This document shows positions 1 through 8,349 of a stretch of 64,000 nt of DNA, piece by piece (the stretch's first letter is position 1; each line of letters begins with the position of its first letter). Source of the DNA: Staphylococcus equorum (lineage in GTDB: Bacteria; Bacillota; Bacilli; Staphylococcales; Staphylococcaceae). The position numbers and the translations under genes are program-made. Location of the stretch: assembly GCF_029531845.1 (NCBI RefSeq), contig NZ_JAMBPV010000003.1, positions 248,001 to 312,000 on the forward strand. The letters are read 5' to 3'. The notes below the pieces were generated by a model. It did no database searches and was not told the DNA's origin. It worked only from the letters and a program-made list of their open reading frames with translations.

Positions 1-90
1 TTTTTCTACCAGTCCTTTGACAAACGTTGATCCAATAACACCTGTTGCACCAGTGATTACTACATTGACTCCTTCAAATTGTCTTGTCAT
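1..90 (-). CDS. SDR-family oxidoreductase, probably fructuronate reductase (3' part outside window)
   Basis: Only the first 30 residues are present; the gene runs off the left edge. They read as the start of a Rossmann fold with a GATGVIGSTF glycine-rich nucleotide-binding motif near residues 14-23, typical of short-chain dehydrogenases. Its start codon overlaps the stop of uxuA by one base (TAATG), so it is translationally coupled as the last visible gene of the hexuronate operon. From this position the expected job is NAD(P)H-dependent interconversion of D-fructuronate and D-mannonate (SDR-type UxuB). The fold is seen; the substrate is inferred from neighbours only. Confidence 0.7.
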   Translation of the reverse strand, partial: MTRQFEGVNVVITGATGVIGSTFVKGLVEK

Positions 91-1121
91 TATTTACTCA
101 CTCCTTCAATTAAACCGTTAATATAAGTTGCGCCTAATGCTCTGTCGAACAATCCGTAACCTGCTTTACCTGTTTCACCCCAAATCATACGTCCGTGATC
201 TGGTCTGATTGTGCCTTTGAAGTTAACCTCTTTCAGTGCTTCTACTACAGCCTTCATATCTACCGAGCCATGTTTCGATAAATGACCTGTTTCTAAGAAT
301 GAATGTGAATCTAATCGTTTCACATTACGCATATGCACGAAATGGATATGCTCGCCAAACGTTCTAATCATGCTTGGTAAATCATTTTCTGCTAATGAAC
401 CTAAAGATCCCGTACAGAAGCAAATACCATTATTTTTGCTATCATTTATTGATAGTAAACGTTCATAGCTATCTTTGTTTTTAATGATACGTGGGATACC
501 AAATATAGGCCATGGTGGATCATCCGGATGTATCGCCAGATCAATATCATGTTCGATTGCAGTTGGTAATACACCATCTAAGAAGTACTTCAAGTTCGAC
601 CACAATTGCTCGTCCGATGTTTCACGATAAGATGTAATCAAATGATTCATTTCTTCTCTTGAATAACTTTCGTCCCAACCTGGTAAGTTTAAATCTGTTG
701 TTAATGGGTCAATATCTTTTAACTGATCATGTTTATAAATCAATGTATTAGAGCCATCAGCTAATTCATAGTCTAATTGTGAACGTGTCCAATCAAAGAC
801 AGGCATAAAGTTATATGTCACTGTCTTAACACCATTTTCTGCTAAATTCACTAATGATGTCTTATAATTTTCAATCAGTTCATCACGTTTTTCAGTACCT
901 AATTTAATTTCCTCACTTACAGGTAAACTTTCAACGACTTCAAATTTCAATCCTGCCGCTTCGATTGTTTGTTTTAATTTTGCGATTCTTTCTTTTGTCC
1001 AAACCTCACCTACAGGTACATCATAAATTGCAGAAACGATATGCTTCATGTCTGGAATTTGTTTGATATTCTCTAATGTTACTGGATCATCTTCACCGTA
1101 CCAACGAAATGATAATTCCAT
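90..1121 (-). CDS. uxuA: D-mannonate dehydratase
   Basis: 343 residues, in the normal range for UxuA (about 340-395). It dehydrates D-mannonate to 2-keto-3-deoxygluconate in the cytoplasm. The MELSFRWYGEDDPV start, a YNFMPVFDW segment at 103-111, HPDDPPW at 198-204 and a C-terminal RPDHGRMIWGE segment carry the family's metal and substrate residues in a TIM-barrel enzyme of the xylose-isomerase-like superfamily. An AAGGAGGT ribosome site seven bases before the ATG lies inside the end of uxaC, only two bases separate the genes, and the stop overlaps the next start, so translation is coupled. It is part of the eda-kdgK-TRAP-uxaC-uxuA operon. The identification is firm. Confidence 0.95.
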   Translation of the reverse strand: MELSFRWYGEDDPVTLENIKQIPDMKHIVSAIYDVPVGEVWTKERIAKLKQTIEAAGLKFEVVESLPVSEEIKLGTEKRDELIENYKTSLVNLAENGVKTVTYNFMPVFDWTRSQLDYELADGSNTLIYKHDQLKDIDPLTTDLNLPGWDESYSREEMNHLITSYRETSDEQLWSNLKYFLDGVLPTAIEHDIDLAIHPDDPPWPIFGIPRIIKNKDSYERLLSINDSKNNGICFCTGSLGSLAENDLPSMIRTFGEHIHFVHMRNVKRLDSHSFLETGHLSKHGSVDMKAVVEALKEVNFKGTIRPDHGRMIWGETGKAGYGLFDRALGATYINGLIEGVSK

Positions 1122-1123
1122 CG

Positions 1124-2530
1124 TTATACCTCCTTAACGCCTTCTATTTTGAATAAATTCACTGCATTGTTATAGCAAATATCTTTTAACATTTGTTCAA
1201 TTGTTGCATCTGATAATGCAATCTCACCTTTTTCAATCTTATCTCCTAGGAAATTACATAAAATTCTTCTGAAATACTCATGGCGTGTATAAGAAATCAT
1301 GCTACGCGAATCTGTAAGCATACCTACAAATTTAGCCAATAAACCGACGTTGGCATAATCTACTAAATGCTGTTCCATGCCTTCTTTCGTGTCATTAAAC
1401 CACCATGCTGCACCTAATTGAACTTTATGTTCACTGTTGGTAAAGTTACCAGCTGTGGCTTGTACCATAAGGTGGTCATTACCATTATTAGGATAAATAA
1501 TCGTATCTGATAATGCCTTGTTTTGTTCAAGGTGGTCTAACATCGCATTCAATGTTTTAGCGCTCAGTTGTTCACCTACACTATCAAATCCACTATCTGT
1601 GCCTGCTACTTTCAACATTTTCGAATTATTATTTCTAGTTGGGCCTAAATGGAATTGTACGACCCAATTTAATTCGTTATATACTTTACTAATTTCAGTT
1701 AATATATAACCCGCTAATTCGTATTGTTGCGTTTCAGAAACTGCTTCACCCTTCATCATGGAGTCATAGATTGACGTAGCTTCTTCTGTTGTCGCATACA
1801 TCAATGGTGCTTTTTCAAAACTTTGGTCTGAACTTCTTGCGCCTTGTCTATTAAAATAATGAACGCGTGTTTTAAGTGCTTCGATATAACTGTTTAAATC
1901 TTTAATTTCACCGTCAATTTTTTGATCCAGCTGCTTAATCTTGTCTTTAACCGTTGTTTCACTTAAGAATACGTAGCTATCTGGTCTGAACGTAGGAATC
2001 ACTTTAAACGTTACTTTTTTATCTTGATTTAATAATTTGTGATATTCCAAATCGTCACATGGATCATCCGTTGTACAAACTACAGATACATTACTTTGTT
2101 TAATTAAGTTTTGTGGTGTATGCGATGATTTTGCTAATTTACGATTCAAAGATTTATATAACTTTTTAACATTCACTTTATCTAAATCTGTGTCTTCATC
2201 AAAATAGCGTTTTAATTCAAGTGAACACCAGTGGTACATTGGGTTAACGATTGAATAAGGTAGCATGTTCATAAATGCTTCAAATTTATCAAAGTCATCT
2301 GCATCGCCTGTAATTAATCCTTCTTCTAAACCGTATGCTCTCATTAAGCGCCATTTGTAATGATCTCCGGCTAACCACAATTGTGTGATATTTTCATAGT
2401 TTTTATTTTCATAAATTTCTTTTGGATCTAAGTGACAGTGAAAATCATAAATAGGTAGATCTTTAACCTTTTGATATAACTTAACTGCTGTTTTATTATT
2501 TAATAAAAAATTGTCATTAATTAATGCCAT
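1124..2530 (-). CDS. uxaC: Glucuronate (uronate) isomerase
   Basis: 468 residues, full length for UxaC. It isomerises D-glucuronate to D-fructuronate, and D-galacturonate to D-tagaturonate, as the first intracellular step of hexuronate breakdown. The amidohydrolase-like barrel is marked by YDFHCHLDPKEI near residue 29 (metal-binding His-x-His), a VCTTDDPCDDL segment near 150 and FHLGPTRNNNSKM near 295. An AGGGG ribosome site lies seven bases before the ATG. It sits between the TRAP transporter genes and uxuA, as expected for a glucuronate import and catabolism operon. No tagaturonate reductase or altronate dehydratase is visible, so glucuronate is the more likely main substrate in the part of the locus that can be seen. 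Confidence 0.95.
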   Translation of the reverse strand: MALINDNFLLNNKTAVKLYQKVKDLPIYDFHCHLDPKEIYENKNYENITQLWLAGDHYKWRLMRAYGLEEGLITGDADDFDKFEAFMNMLPYSIVNPMYHWCSLELKRYFDEDTDLDKVNVKKLYKSLNRKLAKSSHTPQNLIKQSNVSVVCTTDDPCDDLEYHKLLNQDKKVTFKVIPTFRPDSYVFLSETTVKDKIKQLDQKIDGEIKDLNSYIEALKTRVHYFNRQGARSSDQSFEKAPLMYATTEEATSIYDSMMKGEAVSETQQYELAGYILTEISKVYNELNWVVQFHLGPTRNNNSKMLKVAGTDSGFDSVGEQLSAKTLNAMLDHLEQNKALSDTIIYPNNGNDHLMVQATAGNFTNSEHKVQLGAAWWFNDTKEGMEQHLVDYANVGLLAKFVGMLTDSRSMISYTRHEYFRRILCNFLGDKIEKGEIALSDATIEQMLKDICYNNAVNLFKIEGVKEV

Positions 2531-2545
2531 GTTATTGCCCCTTTT

Positions 2546-3841
2546 CTATAATCCTAATAATTTAGGAAGGAATAATGAAATTTGCGGAATGAACGTTACG
2601 ATTAACAGTAAAATAATAAGTGCGATAAAGTAAGGCACTAAATATTTAAATACAGATTCAACGCGAACACCGCCGACACTTGCCCCAACAAATAGTGCAC
2701 TGCCAACTGGTGGCGTGATATTACCAATACATAAATTAAATGCAATCAAGATACCAAAGTGAATTGGATCTAAACCTAAAACTTCTGAAATAGGTAAGAA
2801 GATAGGTGTGAAAATCAATACTGCTGGTGTTATATCCATAAATGTTCCGATGACTAATAAAATTAAGTTAATCATCAGTAGTAAAAGGATTGGATTATCT
2901 GTCATTGAAAGGATGCCATTTGAAATGGCTTCAGGTAATCCTGTATAACTCATCACGAGTGAAAATAGTGCAGAAGCAGTAATAAGGAACAGAATCATAC
3001 CACTGATTTCGGCTGTTTCTTTGATTACATTAGGTATTTGTTTGAGCGTCAGACTTTTATATATCAGCGATAATACTGTAGCGTATAACACTGCTACTGC
3101 TGCACCTTCTGTTGCCGTGAAGACACCTGACACAATCCCGCCAATTACTACAACAATTAAAAACAGACTTGGCAAAGCATCTAATGTTAAAAATAATTTA
3201 TCCTTCCAACTAATGCGTTCCGATACTTTATAGCCTTGTTTCTTCGCCATAACGTAAGCCACAATCATACAAGCAATGCCCCATAAGATACCTGGAATAT
3301 AGCCTGCTATAAATAATGCTGCAATTGATGTTCCGCCACTTACAAGTGAATAAACAATCAACAGTGAACTTGGTGGGATAAGTAATCCAGATGGTGCAGA
3401 TGCTATATTCGCTGCTGCAGAGTATTCTTTTTTATAACCTTGTTTTTCTTCCATAGGTCCCATAATACGTCCCATCGCGGCCGCCGCAGCGACACTAGAA
3501 CCTGAAATAGAACCGAACAACATATTACCTACAATGTTCGTATGTGCCAGTGAGCCAGGTAACCTACCTACTAACACTTTGGCAAAGTTCACTAATCTAA
3601 AAGCGATACCGCCGTTATTCATAATGATCCCTGCCAAGACGAATAACGGAATGGCAAGCATTGTAAAATCATCAATACCTGTGACCATACGCTGTGCTGC
3701 CGTTATAATCGTTACATCGAATGGTAATATCATTAATAACGTTATGATAGAACTCAAAATAATCGCCAAGGCGATAGGCAAGCCGAATATCAAGAAAGCG
3801 AAGAATGTGATGAACAATACTAAACCTGCTGCAACTGTCAT
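2546..3841 (-). CDS. dctM: TRAP transporter large permease (DctM family)
   Basis: 431 residues, the usual DctM length, with about a dozen hydrophobic segments. FGLPIALAI near the N-terminus, the GSISGSSVAAAAAMGRIM segment near 110-130 and FNLCIGNITPPVG near 368-380 are typical of the DctM ion-transporter superfamily. It forms the membrane channel of a sodium-dependent tripartite transporter with DctQ and DctP. Its start overlaps the dctQ stop by four bases (ATGA), so translation is coupled. Placement inside the hexuronate operon suggests the solute is glucuronate or a related uronate; that is inference. A TRAP system used for this purpose is unusual in staphylococci as far as I know. Confidence 0.92.
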   Translation of the reverse strand: MTVAAGLVLFITFFAFLIFGLPIALAIILSSIITLLMILPFDVTIITAAQRMVTGIDDFTMLAIPLFVLAGIIMNNGGIAFRLVNFAKVLVGRLPGSLAHTNIVGNMLFGSISGSSVAAAAAMGRIMGPMEEKQGYKKEYSAAANIASAPSGLLIPPSSLLIVYSLVSGGTSIAALFIAGYIPGILWGIACMIVAYVMAKKQGYKVSERISWKDKLFLTLDALPSLFLIVVVIGGIVSGVFTATEGAAVAVLYATVLSLIYKSLTLKQIPNVIKETAEISGMILFLITASALFSLVMSYTGLPEAISNGILSMTDNPILLLLMINLILLVIGTFMDITPAVLIFTPIFLPISEVLGLDPIHFGILIAFNLCIGNITPPVGSALFVGASVGGVRVESVFKYLVPYFIALIILLLIVTFIPQISLFLPKLLGL

Positions 3842-4347
3842 ACACGCTCACCTCCATCTTCTTGATTGCCTTCTTTAACCGCTTCAAGTTCTCCTTTATC
3901 TAACAAGTTATAGATTGCGTAGAAAATGATAAAGACGCCTGAAACAGGAAGTGCGCCGTACATGGCTGCCATAGACAATCCTGTAGATGGTGCAATTTGT
4001 GACCATGTTAAATTCACAACTTCATAGCCACCCCAAATCATGAGCACAAGTGCTACGATAATTATGATAATATCTGAGGCTTTTTCCATAATAAGTTGTA
4101 TTTTTTTAGAAAACCTTTCTCGAATAAATAAAATCGCTATATGTTGTTTTACACCAAATACATAACTTGCACTAAGCAAACCAAACCATATCAATAAGAA
4201 TCTAACGATTTCCTCACTCATTGTACTTGGACTATTAAAAATAAAACGTGTGGCAACTTGATAAACCGATAATATAACCATTACAAAAAGTGCAATACCA
4301 GCTAACGTGAGGAGCAGTTTATCAATGATCTTTTTTGCTTTCTTCAT
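3838..4347 (-). CDS. dctQ: TRAP transporter small permease (DctQ family)
   Basis: 169 residues with four predicted membrane helices (about 10-32, 47-65, 90-108 and 127-147), the standard DctQ architecture. A VATRFIFNSPSTMSEEIVRFLLIW segment at roughly 32-55 resembles the family signature around the first and second helices. It partners with DctM in the membrane. The start lies inside the end of dctP (26-base overlap), with an AGGAGGAG ribosome site in the dctP 3' end, and the stop overlaps dctM. Sequence is poorly conserved in this family, so the call rests on topology and on its place between dctP and dctM. Confidence 0.88.
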   Translation of the reverse strand: MKKAKKIIDKLLLTLAGIALFVMVILSVYQVATRFIFNSPSTMSEEIVRFLLIWFGLLSASYVFGVKQHIAILFIRERFSKKIQLIMEKASDIIIIIVALVLMIWGGYEVVNLTWSQIAPSTGLSMAAMYGALPVSGVFIIFYAIYNLLDKGELEAVKEGNQEDGGERV

Positions 4348-5359
4348 AAAGTTGCTCCTCCTTCTCGATTAATTTATAATCATCTTTTGTATCTGGATTC
4401 TTTTTAAATTCATCTTGTAGAGGTTGCGAAGCTTTTTTGAAAGAAGTTTTATCTACGTTATGGAATTTCACACCCATGTCTTCTTTGGCTGTCTTTTTAG
4501 CTTCTTTCACTTCTTTATCCCAAATCACTTCATGTTTCTCAGTAGAATAAGCCGCTGCATCTTTTAACCATTTTTGTTGTTGCTTCGTTAAGTCATCATA
4601 CGTTTCTTTGTTCATAATTAAGATGTCTGGAACAATTGCGTGTTCCGTATAATGATAATTTTTAGCAACTTCACCATGGTTATTTGTTGTAAGTGAAGTT
4701 TCATTATTTTCAGCTGCATCAATCACACCTGATTGTATCGCTGTATATACTTCACCGTAATCCATTGGTGTTGGTGTGCCGCCTAATGACTTGATTAAAT
4801 CGACACTCGTTTTACTTGGTTGAACTCTTATTTTCAAACCTTCCAAATCACTATTATCTTCAATTTTTTTATCCTTCGTGTATATATTACGCACGCCAGC
4901 GTCATAGTATGTAATCCCTAGAAACCCCTTATCTCCAGTGGATTTAAAAAACGCATCTTGTACTTCTTGTTTTTTCATAACATGACGATAATTCTCTTCT
5001 GATTCAAATAGATAAGGCATGTTAAACAATGAATATGTTGGAGAAAAACTTTCCAATGCAGCCGATGACACTTTAGTCATTTGTATTGCATTCGTCTGTG
5101 TCATCTCAATTGCTTCACGCTCACTACCTAATTGACCATTCGGATAAATATTAACTTTGATTTGCCCATGAGATGTTTTCTCTAATCTTTCTTTAAAAAT
5201 CTCAAGAGATTTATGAACCGGATGGCTCGTTGGTTGATTATGTGCTAGCATAATTTCTTTTTTCTTCTCTTCCGCATTAATATAAGTATGAGGAAGTGAT
5301 ATAGCTAACATTCCCACTATAAAGAATGCGCTTACAAACGATGTTAAAAATTTTTTCAT
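4322..5359 (-). CDS. dctP: TRAP transporter solute-binding protein (DctP family)
   Basis: 345 residues. A Sec signal peptide (MKK start, hydrophobic 8-22, probable cleavage near AEE) lacks a lipobox cysteine, so how the protein is kept at the Gram-positive surface is unclear. The mature part has DctP features: AHNQPTSHPVHKSLEIF near 39-55, GQLGSEREAIEM near 75-86, and RVQPSKTSVDLIKSLGGTPTPM near 178-199, which contains the conserved arginine that binds the solute carboxylate. GVIDAAENN near 211 is also typical. It captures a carboxylated solute for DctQM. In this operon the solute is probably a hexuronate. Directly downstream of kdgK and overlapping dctQ. Confidence 0.93.
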   Translation of the reverse strand: MKKFLTSFVSAFFIVGMLAISLPHTYINAEEKKKEIMLAHNQPTSHPVHKSLEIFKERLEKTSHGQIKVNIYPNGQLGSEREAIEMTQTNAIQMTKVSSAALESFSPTYSLFNMPYLFESEENYRHVMKKQEVQDAFFKSTGDKGFLGITYYDAGVRNIYTKDKKIEDNSDLEGLKIRVQPSKTSVDLIKSLGGTPTPMDYGEVYTAIQSGVIDAAENNETSLTTNNHGEVAKNYHYTEHAIVPDILIMNKETYDDLTKQQQKWLKDAAAYSTEKHEVIWDKEVKEAKKTAKEDMGVKFHNVDKTSFKKASQPLQDEFKKNPDTKDDYKLIEKEEQLYEESKKDH

Positions 5360-5388
5360 ATGTGTCTTACGCCCCTTTGTTTAAGGTT

Positions 5389-6360
5389 CTATCGACTAAG
5401 CTCCCCGAAATGAGAGGATAAATTATGCACATCACTTTCGTCTACACTTAATGCATCCTCGTTTGTTGTATGTTGTAAGACTGAACATTTCGTCGCAAAA
5501 TCTATAGTCTCGTCTAATTGCCAATTACGAATCAATCCATGTAAGACACCAGCCATAAATGCATCACCGGCTCCAATGCGATTCAATACCGTATATTGAT
5601 AAGCCTGGCCTTCAATATAGTTTTGCTGTGATAACATAATACCTTGTAATGTACTTTGACCAATATCTCTATTACTGGAAGCCATTAATGGGATCTCATA
5701 TTGTGATTGAATCGTTTCAGCACATGTCTTCATATCATCTTCTTCTGAATTTGTCTCAAGTAAATGCGTCGCATCCTTTTTACCAAAGAAGAGTACGTCA
5801 ACAAGTGGCAGAACAGACTTGATTACTGGTACAGCTTCTTCTTTAGACCACAGGTTACTTCTGAAATTAATATCAAATACGATTTTAACGCCTTGTTGTT
5901 TCAATTTAGCTAGTGTATCAACGATGTGTTGTCGTACTACTTTGTTAACTGCCAATGTAATACCAGTCAATACAAAGTAATCACCACTTTGTATTGGTAA
6001 GCCATCGATGACGCTTTCCCCATGTTCTGCGAAAGTTGAATGTTCGCGATCATAAATGACTTTACCACTTCGGAAATCAAAGCTCTCTTCCATATAATAT
6101 GTGCCTATTCTACCGTCATGATATTTCACACATGTTGTACCTACTTGAGTCTGATACATCTTTTTCATAGCTAAATTGCCTAATGCGTGTTGTGGTAATA
6201 CTGTTAACATTTCAGTCGCGTGACCAAATTGAGATAGGGTCACGAGCGCATTTAATTCTGCACCTCCAACATTAACACCAAATGTATTGGCATCTTTCAG
6301 TTGTTTGTAATCAGGTGGAGTATAGCGTAGTAATACTTCTCCAAATCCAAATACCGTCAT
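5389..6360 (-). CDS. kdgK: 2-dehydro-3-deoxygluconokinase (PfkB family)
   Basis: 323 residues, the normal size for KdgK. It phosphorylates 2-keto-3-deoxygluconate to KDPG with ATP. The ribokinase/PfkB fold is marked by FGEVLLRYTPP at 6-16, NVGGAELNAL near 30-39 and the C-terminal anion-hole and catalytic-base motif RIGAGDAFMAGVL near 260. It follows eda by two bases and is followed by the TRAP genes. Other PfkB sugar kinases share these motifs; the neighbours (eda, uxuA, uxaC) decide the substrate. Confidence 0.93.
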   Translation of the reverse strand: MTVFGFGEVLLRYTPPDYKQLKDANTFGVNVGGAELNALVTLSQFGHATEMLTVLPQHALGNLAMKKMYQTQVGTTCVKYHDGRIGTYYMEESFDFRSGKVIYDREHSTFAEHGESVIDGLPIQSGDYFVLTGITLAVNKVVRQHIVDTLAKLKQQGVKIVFDINFRSNLWSKEEAVPVIKSVLPLVDVLFFGKKDATHLLETNSEEDDMKTCAETIQSQYEIPLMASSNRDIGQSTLQGIMLSQQNYIEGQAYQYTVLNRIGAGDAFMAGVLHGLIRNWQLDETIDFATKCSVLQHTTNEDALSVDESDVHNLSSHFGELSR

Positions 6361-6362
6361 AG

Positions 6363-6980
6363 TTATACCTCTCTTTTTAGTTCAGAAATATATTGCACTA
6401 AAGCTTCTTTTCCTTGTTGTTGATAAATTTTTGTAATTTCACTGCCAATGCCTACTGCAAAACTACCTGCGTCTAACCATTCTTTTTGATTGTCTTTGCC
6501 CACGCCACCAGTTGGAACAATCTCAATTTGTGGTAATGGACCTTTGAAATCTTTAATAGATTTAGGTGAGAACTGTGTTGCTGGAAATAGCTTCAATACT
6601 TTACAACCATAGCGTAACGATTCAACCATTTCTTTAACCGTCATGCACCCTGGAATATAAGGAACGTCATACAAGTTAGCTATTTTAGCTGTTTCCTTAT
6701 CGAAAGATGGACTTACAATAAATTTAGCACCGTTTAAAATCGCTGTACGTGCTGATACACTATCAAGCACAGTACCTGCCCCAATAAGTGCATCTTCTCT
6801 TTTAGATAATTCAGCAATGATTTCTATCGCATTTGGCGTCGTTAACGTTACTTCGATAATATTAAGCCCTTGTTCTATAATTAGATTCGAAATATCTAAA
6901 AATGTCTCCGGGTTGTCTGTACGCATTACTGCAATATGTTGACCTTCTTGAATATACTTCATTGTATCTCTTGAATTCAT
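6363..6980 (-). CDS. eda: KDPG / KHG aldolase
   Basis: 205 residues, full length. It cleaves 2-keto-3-deoxy-6-phosphogluconate to pyruvate and glyceraldehyde-3-phosphate. Family features are EVTLTTPNA near 43-51 (catalytic glutamate), LIGAGTVLDS near 65, VSPSFD near 89, and KLFPATQFSPKSIKDFKGPLP near 129-149, whose first lysine forms the Schiff base with the substrate. It is the first gene of the minus-strand hexuronate operon; the promoter and palindromic operator lie just upstream, and an AAGGAG ribosome site precedes the ATG. The enzyme also serves the Entner-Doudoroff route, but no gluconate genes are seen here. Confidence 0.95.
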   Translation of the reverse strand: MNSRDTMKYIQEGQHIAVMRTDNPETFLDISNLIIEQGLNIIEVTLTTPNAIEIIAELSKREDALIGAGTVLDSVSARTAILNGAKFIVSPSFDKETAKIANLYDVPYIPGCMTVKEMVESLRYGCKVLKLFPATQFSPKSIKDFKGPLPQIEIVPTGGVGKDNQKEWLDAGSFAVGIGSEITKIYQQQGKEALVQYISELKREV

Positions 6981-7024
6981 CTTTACATCTCCTTATAAAT
7001 TTCATCTTTTGTGTTTGGCTCCTG

Positions 7025-7053
7025 AAAATAACAACGTTGTTATTGAGATTCAA
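7025..7053 (-). promoter_or_regulatory. Hexuronate operon promoter with perfect palindromic operator
   Basis: On the minus strand, TTGAAT (7048-7053) and TATTTT (7025-7030) are separated by exactly 17 bases, a good sigma-A type promoter for eda. Between and across them lies a perfect 18-bp palindrome, AATAACAACGTTGTTATT, at 7027-7044, centred on CG as for many LacI-family operators. A repressor bound here would block the promoter directly. The adjacent divergent LacI-type gene is the obvious candidate, released by a pathway intermediate such as KDG or KDPG (inference). Confidence 0.8.
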
Positions 7054-7078
7054 AAAAATATTCTAACGCTTATCTCTA

Positions 7079-7087
7079 TGGTATAAT
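7079..7087 (+). promoter_or_regulatory. Extended -10 promoter of the LacI-type regulator gene
   Basis: TGGTATAAT (TG at 7079-7080, TATAAT at 7082-7087) is an extended -10 element 41 bases before the regulator's ATG. No good -35 is present at 17 bases, which extended -10 promoters tolerate. The shared palindrome lies about 35 bases upstream, so autoregulation is possible but weaker than control of eda. Confidence 0.6.
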
Positions 7088-7127
7088 TAATTCTAACTTA
7101 AATCAATCTATTTCAAGGAGAACTTTT

Positions 7128-8072
7128 ATGGCTGTAACTTTAAAAGATGTTGCCGAAGCCTGTGGTGTCAGTTATTCCACGGTCAGTAAAGCATTGAAAA
7201 ATTCCCAACTCGTTAAACCAAAAACAAAACAAATAATCCAACAAAAAGCGCTTGAAATGAATTACATACCCAATCACTCAGCTAGAGCACTCGTTTCTAA
7301 AAGAAGTGGCACGATTGGATTAATCTGGCCATCCGTAGATCGTGTTGCCGTAACACATCTTATTTCAGAAATTAATAGAGTCATTAAATCGCTCGGTTAT
7401 GTCATGTTCGTTTCGATTGACGATGTTGCGGCCGCTTCAAAGAAATTTGTTGAATTTGGCTGTGATGGCATTGTTATCTTTGATGAAGGCGACAATTCAA
7501 ACTTACCACCTGAAATTTATAATAACGTTCCGGTTGTTGCTTACGGCGTAGACAGAGACATTCCTTATCCTATTATCAATGTTAATCACGCAGAAGCGAT
7601 GATTATGGCCATCAACGCCTTATTAGAACAAGGTATCCAGATGATTGATTACATAGGCGATATTAATACCAATGACGCCCGTCAAATCGCTAAAAAAGAT
7701 GCGATTATTAATTACTGTAAAGAACAAAATATTGCTTATCGTATTATCGACTCTCGAGGATTGAATGCTATAGAAGCCGAAGCATCAGTGAAACAATATT
7801 TGAAAACCAAATCACTTTCTCCTGGTGTGATTTGCGGAAGTTACGATATTGCTGTAGGAACCATCAATGCCATTGGACCTCAAAACCAACCAATGATTTA
7901 CTCTTACGATAATATTCCACAAATTAAAAAATTAGATTATCCTGTCAACGCTATCGGTGTGCCTACATCTGAAATTGCTCAAAAAATCGTGACTACATTA
8001 GATAAAGTCATTAAAAATGAACCAACCGATGCAGCATATCATTTACATCCAACATTACAGAATAATATTTAA
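7128..8072 (+). CDS. LacI-family transcriptional regulator of hexuronate catabolism
   Basis: 314 residues, slightly shorter than the usual 330-340. The N-terminal helix-turn-helix VTLKDVAEACGVSYSTVSKAL (residues 3-23) is a classic LacI DNA-binding domain, followed by the hinge region (NHSARALVSKRSGTIGLIW) and a periplasmic-binding-like effector domain. An AAGGAG ribosome site lies seven bases before the ATG. It is divergent from the eda operon, with a palindromic operator between them, and is closed by a strong hairpin terminator. Role and position match KdgR-type repressors of Firmicutes. The effector is not shown by the sequence. Confidence 0.88.
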   Translation: MAVTLKDVAEACGVSYSTVSKALKNSQLVKPKTKQIIQQKALEMNYIPNHSARALVSKRSGTIGLIWPSVDRVAVTHLISEINRVIKSLGYVMFVSIDDVAAASKKFVEFGCDGIVIFDEGDNSNLPPEIYNNVPVVAYGVDRDIPYPIINVNHAEAMIMAINALLEQGIQMIDYIGDINTNDARQIAKKDAIINYCKEQNIAYRIIDSRGLNAIEAEASVKQYLKTKSLSPGVICGSYDIAVGTINAIGPQNQPMIYSYDNIPQIKKLDYPVNAIGVPTSEIAQKIVTTLDKVIKNEPTDAAYHLHPTLQNNI

Positions 8073-8100
8073 TACATGCAATTTTCATCAAATTAACAAA

Positions 8101-8142
8101 GCGACCCTAACTACATTGGACAGTGTAGTTAGGGTCGCACTT
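8101..8142 (+). terminator. Hairpin terminator after the LacI-type regulator
   Basis: A perfect 15-bp stem (GCGACCCTAACTACA and its complement) with an 8-base loop starts 29 bases after the regulator stop. The following tract (ACTTGTTTG) is only moderately T-rich. Confidence 0.75.
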
Positions 8143-8230
8143 GTTTGAGAGATATTTATCTAGAGGGTTATTACTTTTTAAAATTACTTCAACTGAAGCA
8201 TAAGCTTTCTTAACTATATGAAGACATCTA

Positions 8231-8349
8231 GCAAGTGATTTTTATAATCTAGGAATGTCATTATAAAGTTGCGTTGTGCTTAGCTTGTTGTCTGTTATAC
8301 AACATAGCATACACCTATCAACTTTCTAATATAATGACATTCTACTTGC
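8231..8349. repeat. Long imperfect inverted repeat (about 119 bases) in non-coding DNA
   Basis: The left side reads GCAAGT, then GAATGTCATTATA, then AAGTTG, then GTG, GCT and GTTGT blocks. The right side has the same blocks in order on the opposite strand (CAAC, TATAATGACATTC, ACTTGC and so on), so the whole stretch can fold into one long interrupted hairpin or cruciform. No reading frame is associated. It lies in an 836-base gap (8073-8908) that also has shorter inverted repeats at 8553-8593 (ATACGATGCAT against ATGCATCACGTAT) and 8651-8687 (AGGACTC / GAGTCCT). I see no gene I can support in that gap. Confidence 0.6.
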
